From: Noviherbaspirillum denitrificans
GTDB taxonomy: Bacteria; Pseudomonadota; Gammaproteobacteria; Burkholderiales; Burkholderiaceae_D
Assembly: GCF_002211445.1 (NCBI RefSeq)
Contig: NZ_LSTO01000001.1
Coordinates: forward strand, 4,495,087 to 4,538,168
Length of the DNA stretch: 43,082 nt
Reading direction: 5' to 3'
Shown: positions 8,782-16,917 of the stretch, piece by piece
Layout of the letters: each line of letters begins with the position of its first letter
Position numbering within the stretch: the stretch's first letter is position 1
Translations under genes and position numbers: made by a program
The notes under the pieces: generated by a model
Seen by the model: the letters and a program-made list of their open reading frames with translations, nothing else
Told to the model about the DNA's origin: nothing
The model's database searches: none

Positions 8782-9392
8782 TCCATCTTCAGCTCGATGT
8801 GTCGTGGTACGCCGTTCTTGCCCGGAAACTCGGTGAACGCGCTGCGCACCATGTAGGGCATGACGGACGCCAGCGACCCGTTGGTGCCTTCGCTGACTAC
8901 AGTCGTCTCGAACAGTTTCTTGCTGTCCGACATGCGCGCCAGCGTCACGCGCAGCTGGCGGTTGAACAGGTGATACTGCGACACGCGCTGCTCGACCACG
9001 GGCGGGCCGAACCAGAACGGATCGTAGAACGGGCCGTAGTAGCCGCGCCATGCCGGACCATACCAGTACGGATACGGATTGACGACCACCGGATACACCT
9101 CGCGCACGTCACGGCCGTTGATGCTGTAGCTGAGCGCCGCTTTCAGCGCCGGCTTTGTGCCGCTCGGTGCTTCACTGAAACCCAGCTGGTTCAGCTCGTG
9201 GCGCACCAGGTTTTCGTAATTCTTGTACTCCAGGCTGTCGTTCTGTTCCTTCGTGCGTTCGAACACGTAGGATTTGTCGGCCAGGGTGTCGGGCCATTCG
9301 TGGAAGGTGGTGACGTCGCTGCGGATGATCGTGCCGCAACCGACGACCAGGGTGCTGACGGCCAGGATGCAGGCGGACAGCAATGCTTTCAT
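8778..9392 (-). CDS. DUF4136 family lipoprotein
   Basis: 204-residue predicted lipoprotein. The signal peptide MKALLSACILAVSTLVVGC has its lipobox at VVG-C19, and G-T follow the cysteine, so outer-membrane sorting is likely. The mature part has the DUF4136 pattern: SDVTTFHEWP, KSYVFERT, YKNYENLVRHELNQLGFSEA, then an alternation ending in a Tyr/Trp/Pro-rich middle (YPYWYGPAWRGYYGPFYDPFW). No function is known. GGAG lies about 7 bp before the ATG. Upstream is a -10 TATACT and three phased GTAAM repeats (separate entry), pointing to control by a response regulator. It converges with the DUF1631 gene, overlapping by 4 bp. Confidence 0.85.
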   Translation of the reverse strand: MKALLSACILAVSTLVVGCGTIIRSDVTTFHEWPDTLADKSYVFERTKEQNDSLEYKNYENLVRHELNQLGFSEAPSGTKPALKAALSYSINGRDVREVYPVVVNPYPYWYGPAWRGYYGPFYDPFWFGPPVVEQRVSQYHLFNRQLRVTLARMSDSKKLFETTVVSEGTNGSLASVMPYMVRSAFTEFPGKNGVPRHIELKMD

Positions 9393-9424
9393 GATGTTCT
9401 CCAGCGGATCGGTGTCTTGATGCC

Positions 9425-9477
9425 AGTATAGAAATTAGGTCGGTACCGGTGCGTAAAGATCCGTAACGTTTTGTAAC
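9425..9477 (-). promoter_or_regulatory. Promoter with three 10-bp-phased direct repeats
   Basis: On the plus strand GTAAA at 9453, GTAAC at 9463 and GTAAC at 9473 recur at exactly 10-bp steps (minus strand GTTAC-N5-GTTAC-N5-TTTAC). A -10 box TATACT lies on the minus strand at 9425-9430. The -35 position, 9448-9453 with a 17-bp spacer, reads CGCACC, which is poor, and the repeats begin exactly there. Weak -35 plus adjacent one-turn repeats is the layout of an activator-dependent promoter using an OmpR/PhoB-type regulator. The predicted start is about 26 nt before the DUF4136 ATG. Confidence 0.5.
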
Positions 9478-9526
9478 CTAACGTGGACTCTTGAAAAAGC
9501 CTTACAAAAATATATAAGCTTTCCTG

Positions 9527-9868
9527 CTAACGCGGGCTCTCGAAGAAGATGTAATTCGAGCCGTAGTCACTGACCTCGAAGTAGACCTTCTTTTCCCCCG
9601 GATCGACCACCATGTTCAGGTTCTCGTCCAGCACGCCGTATCCGTAACGGTAGGGCCGCGGTTGGTTGTCGCTCGTGCCCATCGCCGTCGAAATCTTGTC
9701 TACGTGGATGAAGCGGCGCACCAGCTTGTCGCCGGCGTAGATCTCCAGGACGCCATTGGTGCCGGTCCAGTTCTGCACGCTGCGGCTGATCTGGTTTTGC
9801 TGCTCCTGCGTGCAGGCGGAAAGCAATGCCGAAATGGCAACTACGAAAAGCGCAAAGGATGATTTCAT
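9527..9868 (-). CDS. Small predicted lipoprotein, unknown
   Basis: 113-residue protein with signal peptide MKSSFALFVVAISALLSAC and lipobox LSA-C19, followed by TQEQQNQ. The mature domain is about 95 residues and predicted mostly beta, with NGVLEIYAGDKLVRRFIHVDKISTA and GYGVLDENLNMVVDPGEKKVYFEVSDYGSNYIFFE. I do not recognise a named family. The start at 9868 gives a clean signal peptide; a longer frame from 9919 adds 17 residues that would bury it and is rejected. It is divergent from pepN (71 bp) and 134 bp upstream of the DUF4136 lipoprotein on the same strand, with that gene's own promoter between them. Confidence 0.75.
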   Translation of the reverse strand: MKSSFALFVVAISALLSACTQEQQNQISRSVQNWTGTNGVLEIYAGDKLVRRFIHVDKISTAMGTSDNQPRPYRYGYGVLDENLNMVVDPGEKKVYFEVSDYGSNYIFFESPR

Positions 9869-9895
9869 GTATGGGTCCTCGCCGCTGACGGTTGG

Positions 9896-9901
9896 TAAAA
9901 T
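9896..9901 (+). promoter_or_regulatory. Candidate -10 box for pepN
   Basis: TAAAAT within GGTTGGTAAAATAGC, about 39 bp before the pepN ATG, in the 71-bp gap from the divergent lipoprotein gene. No convincing -35. Confidence 0.4.
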
Positions 9902-9939
9902 AGCAGTTTGTCGCGTCATTATCCCCTGATTGCCTGCTT

Positions 9940-12606
9940 ATGCGCACTGATACTCCCCAGACGATTTATCGCAAGGACTACACCCCTCCCAGCTACTGGG
10001 TCGATACCGTCGAAATGGGCTTCGATCTCGATCCCGAGGCCACCCACGTCGCCACCCGCATGACCCTGCGCCGCAATCCCGACAGCCCGAACCGCAATCT
10101 CGTGCTGGTCGGCGAGTCGCTTCGGCTGGAGCAACTGCGCATGAACGGCAAGGATCTGTCCAAGCGCCAGTACGCGCTCGGCCGCGGCACGCTGGAAATC
10201 TTCAATCCGCCGGACAACGTGACGCTCGAGATCGAGACCGTTACCCATCCCGCCATGAACACCTCGCTGATGGGCCTGTACGTGTCCAACGGCAACTTCT
10301 TCACCCAGTGCGAGGCGGAAGGCTTCCGCAAGATCACCTATTTCCCCGACCGTCCGGACGTGATGGCGAAGTACACCGTGATGTTGCGTGCCGACAAGGA
10401 AAAGTACCCTGTACTGCTGTCCAACGGCAACCTCATCGAGCAGGGCGATATTGGCGACGGCCGCCACTACGCGGTCTGGGAAGATCCGTTCAAGAAGCCG
10501 TCCTACCTGTTCGCGCTGGTCGCCGGCAAGCTGGTGTGCCAGGAAGAAACCTACACGCTGAAATCCGGCCGCGAAGTGCTGCTGCAGGTGTGGGTGGAAG
10601 ACGGCAACCTCGACAAGACCCAGCATGCAATGGATTCGCTCAAGAACAGCATCCGCTGGGATGAGGAACGCTTCGGCCTGGAACTGGACCTCGACCGCTT
10701 CATGATCGTCGCCGTCAGCGACTTCAACATGGGCGCGATGGAAAACAAGGGCCTCAACATTTTCAACACCAAGTTCGTGCTGGCCAATCCGCGCATTGCC
10801 ACCGATACCGATTACGCCGGCATCGAATCCGTGGTCGGCCACGAATACTTCCACAACTGGACCGGCAACCGCGTCACCTGCCGCGACTGGTTCCAGCTGT
10901 CGCTGAAGGAAGGCCTGACCGTCTTCCGCGACCAGGAATTCTCGGCCGACCTGATCGGCACCGACAGTGGCCGCGCGGTCAAGCGCATCGAGGACGTGCG
11001 CGTGCTGCGCCAGGCGCAGTTCCCGGAAGACGCCGGCCCGATGGCGCATCCGGTGCGTCCCGACTCTTACGTCGAGATCAACAATTTCTACACCGTCACG
11101 ATCTACGAAAAGGGCGCCGAAGTCGTGCGCATGTACCAGACCCTGCTCGGCCGCGACGGCTTCCGCAAGGGCATGGACCTGTACTTCGAGCGTCATGACG
11201 GACAGGCGGTTGAATGCGACGATTTCCGCGCCGCGATGGCCGATGCCAACGGCCGCGACCTGAAGCAGTTCGAACTCTGGTACAGCCAGGCCGGCACGCC
11301 GCGCTTGAAGGTGGATACCGAATATGACGCCGACGCGCAGACCTATGCCGTCACGCTCACGCAATCCTGCCCGCCAACACCCGGCCAGGCAGAGAAGCAG
11401 CCCTTCCACATCCCGGTCGCCATCGGCCTGCTCGATGCGCGCGGCAAGGACATGCCGCTGCGCCTTGAAGGCGAGCAACAGGATGAAGCGCCCGCGACCA
11501 TGGTGCTGGAACTGACCGAAGCCACCCAGACTTTCCGCTTCAAGCAAGTGACCGAACGCCCGGTACCCTCGGTGCTGCGCGGTTTCTCCGCGCCGGTCGT
11601 GCTCGACATCGCGTACACCGACGACGAACTCGCCTTCCTGATGGCCAACGACAGCGACGCGTTCAACCGCTGGGAAGCCGGCCAGCGCCTGGCGATGCGC
11701 CGCATGCTCGCGCTGACCGGTGCAGTGCAGAACAACCAGGCATTGAGCGACGCCGAACTCGAAGAAGGCACGCTCAACGACGCCTTCCGCGCCGCCCTCA
11801 ACGACGAAGCGCTCGACCCCGCCTTCCGCGAACTCGCGCTCACACTGCCGTCGGAAACCGTGGTCGCCGAGCAGATGGACGTCATCGATCCGCACGCCAT
11901 CCACGCGGTGCGCCGCTTCCTGCGCCGCTCGCTGGCCTCGTCCCTGCGCGGCGACTGGATGGTCGCGTACCAGGCCAACCGCACGCCGGGCACCTACAGC
12001 CCCGATGCGATCGCCGCCGGAAAGCGCGCGCTGAAGAACCTCGCACTTTCCTACATTGTCGAGAACGACGACGCCGATGCGCACCACCTTGCGCAGACGC
12101 AGTACGACAATGCCAACAACATGACCGACCGCATCGCGGCCCTGACCGCGCTCGCCAACAGCAGCGCGCCCGGCCGCGCCGACGCACTCAACAGCTTCTA
12201 CGAGGAATTCGAGCAGGAAGCGCTGGTGGTTGACAAGTGGTTCGCGCTGCAGGCCATGTCGCGCACCACGGACGTTGCCGCCGTGCGCGCTCTGATGAAG
12301 CACCCGGCCTTCACACTCAAGAACCCGAATCGCGCCCGCAGCCTGATCTTCAGCTTCTGCAACGGCAACCCGTCGCAGTTCCATGCGGTGGACGGCAGCG
12401 GCTACCAGTTCTGGGCCGAGCAGGTGATCGCGCTCAACGCAATCAACCCGCAGGTCGCCGCCCGCCTGGCACGCACACTCGACCGCTGGCGCAAGTACGC
12501 ACCGGCATTGCAGGAGAAGATGCACGCCGCACTGAAGAAGGTCGCCGCCACCAAGGAACTGTCGAAGGACGTCCTCGAGGTCATCACCAAATCCATCTCC
12601 AACTAA
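9940..12606 (+). CDS. pepN: Aminopeptidase N (M1 family zinc metalloprotease)
   Basis: Cytoplasmic zinc exopeptidase that removes N-terminal residues from peptides in late protein turnover. 888 residues, the usual length of E. coli-type PepN. Exopeptidase motif GAMEN is at residues 265-269. The zinc site is HEYFH at 301-305 with the third ligand E324 in SLKEGLTVFRDQEF. A catalytic-Tyr region (NFYTVTIYEKGAEVVRMY) follows near residue 385. The C-terminal half has the DUF3458-type beta-sandwich and helical domains. No clear Shine-Dalgarno precedes the ATG at 9940, but the N-terminus MRTDTPQTIYRKDYTPPSYW matches PepN starts. fbp follows 23 bp later in the same direction, so the two are probably co-transcribed. 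Confidence 0.97.
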   Translation: MRTDTPQTIYRKDYTPPSYWVDTVEMGFDLDPEATHVATRMTLRRNPDSPNRNLVLVGESLRLEQLRMNGKDLSKRQYALGRGTLEIFNPPDNVTLEIETVTHPAMNTSLMGLYVSNGNFFTQCEAEGFRKITYFPDRPDVMAKYTVMLRADKEKYPVLLSNGNLIEQGDIGDGRHYAVWEDPFKKPSYLFALVAGKLVCQEETYTLKSGREVLLQVWVEDGNLDKTQHAMDSLKNSIRWDEERFGLELDLDRFMIVAVSDFNMGAMENKGLNIFNTKFVLANPRIATDTDYAGIESVVGHEYFHNWTGNRVTCRDWFQLSLKEGLTVFRDQEFSADLIGTDSGRAVKRIEDVRVLRQAQFPEDAGPMAHPVRPDSYVEINNFYTVTIYEKGAEVVRMYQTLLGRDGFRKGMDLYFERHDGQAVECDDFRAAMADANGRDLKQFELWYSQAGTPRLKVDTEYDADAQTYAVTLTQSCPPTPGQAEKQPFHIPVAIGLLDARGKDMPLRLEGEQQDEAPATMVLELTEATQTFRFKQVTERPVPSVLRGFSAPVVLDIAYTDDELAFLMANDSDAFNRWEAGQRLAMRRMLALTGAVQNNQALSDAELEEGTLNDAFRAALNDEALDPAFRELALTLPSETVVAEQMDVIDPHAIHAVRRFLRRSLASSLRGDWMVAYQANRTPGTYSPDAIAAGKRALKNLALSYIVENDDADAHHLAQTQYDNANNMTDRIAALTALANSSAPGRADALNSFYEEFEQEALVVDKWFALQAMSRTTDVAAVRALMKHPAFTLKNPNRARSLIFSFCNGNPSQFHAVDGSGYQFWAEQVIALNAINPQVAARLARTLDRWRKYAPALQEKMHAALKKVAATKELSKDVLEVITKSISN

Positions 12607-12629
12607 CTTAGCCCTTACCGGAAAAATCC

Positions 12630-13631
12630 ATGAAAAGAGTCAGCCTGACGCAGTACCTGGTCGAAGAGCAGCGTCTGTACAACAACATCCCCGCCGAGCT
12701 GCGCCTGCTGATCGAAGTCGTCGCGCGTTCCTGCAAGACCATCAGCCATGCCGTCGGCAAGGGCGCGCTGGGCGAGGTGCTGGGCAGCGCCGGCAGCGAG
12801 AACGTGCAGGGCGAAGTCCAGAAGAAGCTCGACATCATCTCCAATGAGATGCTGCTCGAAGCCAACGAATGGGGCGGCCATCTCGCGGCAATGGCGTCCG
12901 AGGAAATGGAAGGCATCCATCCCATTCCCAATCGTTACCCCAAGGGCGAATACCTGCTGCTGTTCGATCCGCTCGACGGCTCCAGCAACATCGACGTCAA
13001 CGTCTCGATCGGCACCATCTTCTCCGTGCTGAAGGCGCCGGACGGCATGGCAGAACCGACCGAAAAGGACTTCCTCCAGTGCGGCGCGAAGCAGGTTGCC
13101 GCCGGCTACGCGGTGTACGGCCCGCAAACCGTGCTGGTGCTCACCACCGGCAATGGCGTCAACTGCTTCACGCTCGACCGTGAAATGGGTTCCTGGGTGC
13201 TGACCCAGCGCGACATGAAGATCCCGGCCGAGACCAAGGAATTCGCGATCAACGCCTCCAACGCCCGCCACTGGTATCCGCCGGTCAAGCGCTACGTCGA
13301 CGAAATGCTCGCCGGCGAAACCGGCGTGCGCCAGAAGAACTTCAACATGCGCTGGATCGCCTCCATGGTCGCCGACGTGCACCGCATCCTGAACCGCGGC
13401 GGCATCTTCATGTACCCGGCCGACGCCCGCGAACCGGACAAGCCGGGCAAACTGCGCCTGATGTACGAAGCCAACCCGATGGCCTTCATCGTGGAACAGG
13501 CGGGCGGCGCCGCAACCAACGGCAAGCAGCGCATCCTCGACGTCCAGCCGCAGAAGCTGCATGAGCGCGTGGCGGTATTCCTGGGTTCGCGCAGCGAAGT
13601 CGAGCGCGTGACCAGCTACCACGCGGAGTAA
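12630..13631 (+). CDS. fbp: Fructose-1,6-bisphosphatase, class I
   Basis: Hydrolyses fructose-1,6-bisphosphate to fructose-6-phosphate, the committed gluconeogenic step (and part of a Calvin cycle where present). 333 residues. The metal-binding [12 protein letters not shown] motif begins at residue 113, preceded by [14 protein letters not shown]. The sugar-phosphate region includes [16 protein letters not shown] and [15 protein letters not shown], then GGIFMYPAD and the C-terminal [14 protein letters not shown]. All class I landmarks are present and the length is normal. It lies 23 bp after pepN. No Calvin cycle gene is in the window, while glyoxylate and acetate genes are, so a gluconeogenic role fits best. 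Confidence 0.97.
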   Translation: MKRVSLTQYLVEEQRLYNNIPAELRLLIEVVARSCKTISHAVGKGALGEVLGSAGSENVQGEVQKKLDIISNEMLLEANEWGGHLAAMASEEMEGIHPIPNRYPKGEYLLLFDPLDGSSNIDVNVSIGTIFSVLKAPDGMAEPTEKDFLQCGAKQVAAGYAVYGPQTVLVLTTGNGVNCFTLDREMGSWVLTQRDMKIPAETKEFAINASNARHWYPPVKRYVDEMLAGETGVRQKNFNMRWIASMVADVHRILNRGGIFMYPADAREPDKPGKLRLMYEANPMAFIVEQAGGAATNGKQRILDVQPQKLHERVAVFLGSRSEVERVTSYHAE

Positions 13632-13748
13632 GGGATTTCCGCGAGGCGGGATGCAAAATGTTGAGCAATTTGCATCGGTTTTCCGGTCATGATGCGTTTA
13701 TCGCAAGGCCGGAAATCAGCGCACTAGCGGATCTGTAACTTTTTTTGG

Positions 13749-13754
13749 TAGAAT
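13749..13754 (+). promoter_or_regulatory. Candidate -10 box for tRNA-Thr
   Basis: TAGAAT, 10 bp before the mature tRNA 5' end. It follows a T-rich tract and is followed by CGTCG, which could act as a GC-rich discriminator. -35 not clear. Confidence 0.45.
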
Positions 13755-13764
13755 CGTCGTTTTC

Positions 13765-13840
<76 letters not shown>

Positions 13841-13846
13841 GAATGC

Positions 13847-13880
13847 AAACGGCCCGCAGCGATGCGGGCCGTTTTGTTTT
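13847..13880 (+). terminator. Rho-independent terminator after tRNA-Thr
   Basis: 12-bp perfect stem AAACGGCCCGCA / TGCGGGCCGTTT around loop GCGA, followed by TGTTTTTG. It begins 7 nt after the tRNA CCA. It also faces the end of the convergent methyltransferase gene, but the T-run favours the plus direction. Confidence 0.9.
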
Positions 13881-13898
13881 TGTTGGCTGGTTTTACCG

Positions 13899-14747
13899 TC
13901 AGTCGTGACTCGACATCAATTCCGGCGTAAAAAAGCGATCCTTCATCTCTTCCAGCCCCAGATCCTGCAGCACCTGCTGCAAGCGCTTGCTTGGACGGCC
14001 GGCAGGCAGTCCCTTGTAGGTGGCAATAATCAGTTCATTCTTCATGGAATGCTCCCACCCCACGAGTTCCGTCACGTTGACCTGGTAGCCATGCGCTTCG
14101 AGTTGCAGGCAGCGCAGGACATTGGTCACATGGCTGCCAAATTCACGGGTGTGGATGGGATGGCGCCAGACTTCGGTCAAGGCGTCCCGGCCCAGTGATT
14201 TGCCTTTGTTTTTCTTCAACACGGAAGCAACTTCCGCCTGGCAGCACGGCACGAGCACGATGAACTTCGCTTTCTTCTGCAGTGCGAAGCGAATGGCGTC
14301 ATCGGTGGCGGTATTGCAGGCATGCAGCGCGGTGACGATATCGATCGTTGCGGGCAACTGCGTCGACGTGATTGATTCAGCTACCGATAAATTCAGGAAC
14401 GACATGCCGGGGAAGTTCAGCCGCTGCGCCAGCTCCTGAGATTTCTTTACCAGTTCATCGCGGGTCTCGATGCCGTAGATGTGCGATTTGTCGGCCAGGT
14501 TCTTGAAGAACAGGTCATAAATGATAAAGCCGAGGTAGGACTTTCCTGCGCCATGATCCACGAGCGTGATATCAGCATGGTCCTGCTGTACATCCTGCAA
14601 TAGCGGTTCGATGAACTGGTACAGGTGGTAGACCTGTTTCAGTTTTCTGCGACTGTCCTGGTTCAATTTTCCGTCGCGCGTCAGGATATGCAGCTCTTTC
14701 AGCAGCTCGATCGACTGGCCGGGTTTGATATTCAGGTCGTTGCTCAT
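13899..14747 (-). CDS. SAM-dependent methyltransferase, Methyltransf_32-like
   Basis: 282-residue class I methyltransferase. Motif I is LVDHGAGKSYLGFIIYDLF (residues ~63-80). Later come HACNTATDDAIRFAL and LVPCCQAEV, the HAC-x-ATD and PCCQ signatures of the Methyltransf_32 group (METTL25-like). The substrate in bacteria is unknown. The start is the ATG at 14747 (MSNDLNIKPGQ); an upstream in-frame ATG at 14783 adds 12 residues and would overlap infA, so it is less likely. It lies 32 bp downstream of the second infA on the same strand, which hints at co-transcription and perhaps a translation-related substrate. That last step is guesswork. Confidence 0.8.
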   Translation of the reverse strand: MSNDLNIKPGQSIELLKELHILTRDGKLNQDSRRKLKQVYHLYQFIEPLLQDVQQDHADITLVDHGAGKSYLGFIIYDLFFKNLADKSHIYGIETRDELVKKSQELAQRLNFPGMSFLNLSVAESITSTQLPATIDIVTALHACNTATDDAIRFALQKKAKFIVLVPCCQAEVASVLKKNKGKSLGRDALTEVWRHPIHTREFGSHVTNVLRCLQLEAHGYQVNVTELVGWEHSMKNELIIATYKGLPAGRPSKRLQQVLQDLGLEEMKDRFFTPELMSSHD

Positions 14748-14779
14748 GGCGGAAAAAAATTGAGTAGAGGGTTCTCGTC

Positions 14780-15046
14780 TCAACGGGAAGTACGTCGAAC
14801 ATCACCGGCTGGGCGCGGTGCTCGTGTCTCCAGGTGCCGAAACGTTACGCGACCTTTCGTCAAGTCGTAAGGAGAGAGTTCGATTGTTACGCGATCGCCA
14901 GCCAGGATGCGGATATGGTGCTTGCGCATCTTGCCACCGGTATAAGCGATCAGGGTGTGACCATTTTCGAGTGTGACGCGAAATCGGGAATCCGGGAGGA
15001 TTTCGTCAACTTTGCCTTGCATTTCAATGAGTTCTTCTTTCGCCAT
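14780..15046 (-). CDS. infA: Translation initiation factor IF-1, longer second paralog type
   Basis: 88-residue S1-fold protein of the IF-1 family, binding the ribosomal A site during initiation. Visible core: [70 protein letters not shown]. The usual IF-1 is 72 residues; here about 16 basic, Pro/Arg-rich residues follow ([18 protein letters not shown]). Such longer copies occur beside the ribosomal-operon copy in many Burkholderiales. AAGGA lies 6 bp before the ATG at 15046; an in-frame TTG two codons earlier is not preferred. No ribosomal genes are near, which fits a second copy. Confidence 0.93.
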   Translation of the reverse strand: MAKEELIEMQGKVDEILPDSRFRVTLENGHTLIAYTGGKMRKHHIRILAGDRVTIELSPYDLTKGRVTFRHLETRAPRPAGDVRRTSR

Positions 15047-15110
15047 TGCCAATCCTTATTCTGTCGATGAATTCTGCAAAAAGAATGCAGAGTAAATATT
15101 TGCCACTAAT

Positions 15111-15134
15111 GCAATCGAATATCAATTCGAATGC
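15111..15134. repeat. Imperfect palindrome upstream of infA
   Basis: GCA-a-TCGAAT-ATCA-ATTCGA-a-TGC, 9 paired positions per arm with one A:A mismatch, about 65-88 bp upstream of the infA start in an AT-richer stretch. A second short hairpin (CTGCA / TGCAG) lies between it and the gene. It may be an operator or leader structure. I see no gene in 15047-15299. Confidence 0.35.
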
Positions 15135-15299
15135 AGGGGTACGCTTTTCAGCGTAAAGAGGGAGCTTGCCGAGGGGTGAACGATATGACCACCATCACGC
15201 ATTTGTTGCGTCTGGATGGATTGGCAATGCGGTGTTGAGGCTGCCGTGAGCCGAGTCAGATACAGCCACAACAGAGGTAAGCAAACTGCTGCAGCATCA

Positions 15300-16160
15300 T
15301 CATTGTAACACGCCCGGGATTTGGCCATTCGTGCTGTGCGCCATTGCTTCCCGGTTTTGTGGCGGAGGCGCGCCTGCCTTCGAGAATGCCATGTGTATCC
15401 AGTTTCCCCTTGGCCGGGAAGAATCGCTGAATCTGCGCGTCCAGAACGCCAGGCGGGTCAGCACCTTTTGCGCAATGCTGCGCTCGGGAGGTGGAAGGAG
15501 CTTGCTCCCGCAATGCACACAGGGCTCTTCCTGCACGTAGGTGCCGTACGGATTCCCGGCACGGTCCATCAGCCATGCGGACAGTGCATTGGTTCTTTCA
15601 GTGGTCTGGCCGGCAAACGCCACTGTTCTCACAGAGCACAAGGGAAAGAGCTGCGCGAGTCTTTGTTCGTCAAAACTGTTCACATGTCCCCAGGGCGGGT
15701 TGGTTTGCCGGCAGGTGTAGCAGGTCGTACGGCCGAAACGCAAGTCTTGCTTGTATGGCACGCCGATTACCAAGGTGCCGCGGCATACCCGTTCCAGTTC
15801 CCCGCATACCCTGGAAAGCAATGGCGGGGGGATATGTTCAAGTACTTCGGCGCAGAAAACCAGGTCGATCGCGTTGTCCTCGTAGGGCAATGCGGCGGCG
15901 TTGCCGGCGACGCATTCCACCCGGGGATGCGAAATGCGCGGCAGTGTCAGGTCCAGCGCAATCACCCGGTCGAAACGTTCGGCGAGCAGGAGGGAAAAAT
16001 GGCCGTCGCGCGCGCCTATGTCGAGGGCAAGCTTTCCTGCTGCCGGAATGAGGGAGAGCAGGCTCCCAGCACGTTCGCGTTCCGCAGATGATGCCCGGTA
16101 ATGTGAAAGATCCAAGAGTTGCTCCCTGGGGTAGCCTTTTGCCAATCGCGGTGTAGCCAT
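15300..16160 (-). CDS. Class I SAM-dependent methyltransferase with two CxxC pairs
   Basis: 286 residues. Motif I LALDIGARDGHFSLLLAERFD is at ~44-64, the acidic end of strand beta-2 in VIALDLTLPRIS, and motif IV/post in NAIDLVFCAEVLEHIPPPLLS. This is the Methyltransf_11 pattern used by many small-molecule and glycan methyltransferases. Unusual are two CxxC pairs after the catalytic core: CYTC (in FGRTTCYTCRQTNPPWGH) and CVHC (in EEPCVHCGSKLLPP), which could bind one zinc. The C-terminal ~60 residues are basic and Pro-rich. It is monocistronic by layout: 253 bp from infA and divergent from the DUF4197 gene. Substrate unknown. Confidence 0.8.
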   Translation of the reverse strand: MATPRLAKGYPREQLLDLSHYRASSAERERAGSLLSLIPAAGKLALDIGARDGHFSLLLAERFDRVIALDLTLPRISHPRVECVAGNAAALPYEDNAIDLVFCAEVLEHIPPPLLSRVCGELERVCRGTLVIGVPYKQDLRFGRTTCYTCRQTNPPWGHVNSFDEQRLAQLFPLCSVRTVAFAGQTTERTNALSAWLMDRAGNPYGTYVQEEPCVHCGSKLLPPPERSIAQKVLTRLAFWTRRFSDSSRPRGNWIHMAFSKAGAPPPQNREAMAHSTNGQIPGVLQ

Positions 16161-16226
16161 TGTTCTTGGTCAAGCTTCACGATCCAGCGTAGACTGGAAA
16201 GCCGGCAACTTCCAGAAGGAGTTCAC

Positions 16227-16916
16227 ATGTCCTTGTTTACGCTCCCCCGAGGCGCTTTCCTGGCGCTGTGTCTTTCTGCTTCGGCCGTCATGGCGGCTTC
16301 CCTGGCGGACTTGTCCAACCAGGATGCGGCGGGCGGGCTGAAGGCGGCCCTCGAACGGGGTTCCAATGCCGCCGTGGCCCGGCTTGGCGTGGAGAACGGC
16401 TTCCTCAATAACGACAAGGTAAAGATCCAGCTGCCGTCGATCCTTGAACAGGCGCGGCCGTTGTTGAAGATGACCGGGAAGGGCAAGCAGCTCGACGAGC
16501 TGGTCGTGTCGATGAACCGCGCGGCGGAAGCGGCCGTCCCGATGGCCAAGCCGCTGCTGGTCAACGCAGTCAAATCCATGACCCTCACCGACGCCAAGCA
16601 GATCCTGACAGGCGGCGAGACCTCGGTGACCGATTTCTTCCGCGAGAAGACGTCGGCCGAGCTTGCAGTGAAGTTCCTGCCAATCGTGAAGAAGGTCACC
16701 GACCGTTCCAACCTGTCGGCGATGTACAACGGCGCGATGTCGCAGGCGTCGAAACTGGGTGTCGGCTCGGACCAGGCGACCGTGGAGGGCTATGTGACGC
16801 AGAAGGCGCTCGATGGCTTGTACACGATCATCGCCGAAGAGGAGCGTGCGATCCGCAAGGATCCGATCGGCACGGGCAGCAAGATCATCGGCAAGGTGTT
16901 CGGCGCGTTGAACTGA
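16227..16916 (+). CDS. DUF4197 family periplasmic protein
   Basis: 229-residue DUF4197 protein, function unknown. The N-terminal signal peptide MSLFTLPRGAFLALCLSASAVMA ends near residue 23. The mature helical domain has family segments: LKAALERGSNAAVARLGVENGFLNN, KVKIQLPSILEQARPLLKM, SMNRAAEAAVPMAKPLLVNAVKSMTLTDAKQILTGGETSVTDFFR, and the C-terminal KALDGLYTIIAEEERAIRKDP. The start at 16227 is chosen because AAGGAG lies 5 bp before it and it begins the signal peptide; the longer frame from 16119 has no support. Its stop is one base from the stop of the convergent DUF294 gene. Confidence 0.9.
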   Translation: MSLFTLPRGAFLALCLSASAVMAASLADLSNQDAAGGLKAALERGSNAAVARLGVENGFLNNDKVKIQLPSILEQARPLLKMTGKGKQLDELVVSMNRAAEAAVPMAKPLLVNAVKSMTLTDAKQILTGGETSVTDFFREKTSAELAVKFLPIVKKVTDRSNLSAMYNGAMSQASKLGVGSDQATVEGYVTQKALDGLYTIIAEEERAIRKDPIGTGSKIIGKVFGALN

Positions 16917-16917
16917 T

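Noticed and set aside
6673-9051. 792-residue minus-strand ORF
   Set aside because: Antisense to DUF1631 and to part of the lipoprotein region; composition is typical of a shadow frame.
9919-12525. 868-residue minus-strand ORF
   Set aside because: Antisense to pepN, whose zinc site and full length are intact.
15122-15328. 68-residue minus-strand ORF between infA and the methyltransferase
   Set aside because: Overlaps the methyltransferase end, has no ribosome binding site and no protein-like pattern.
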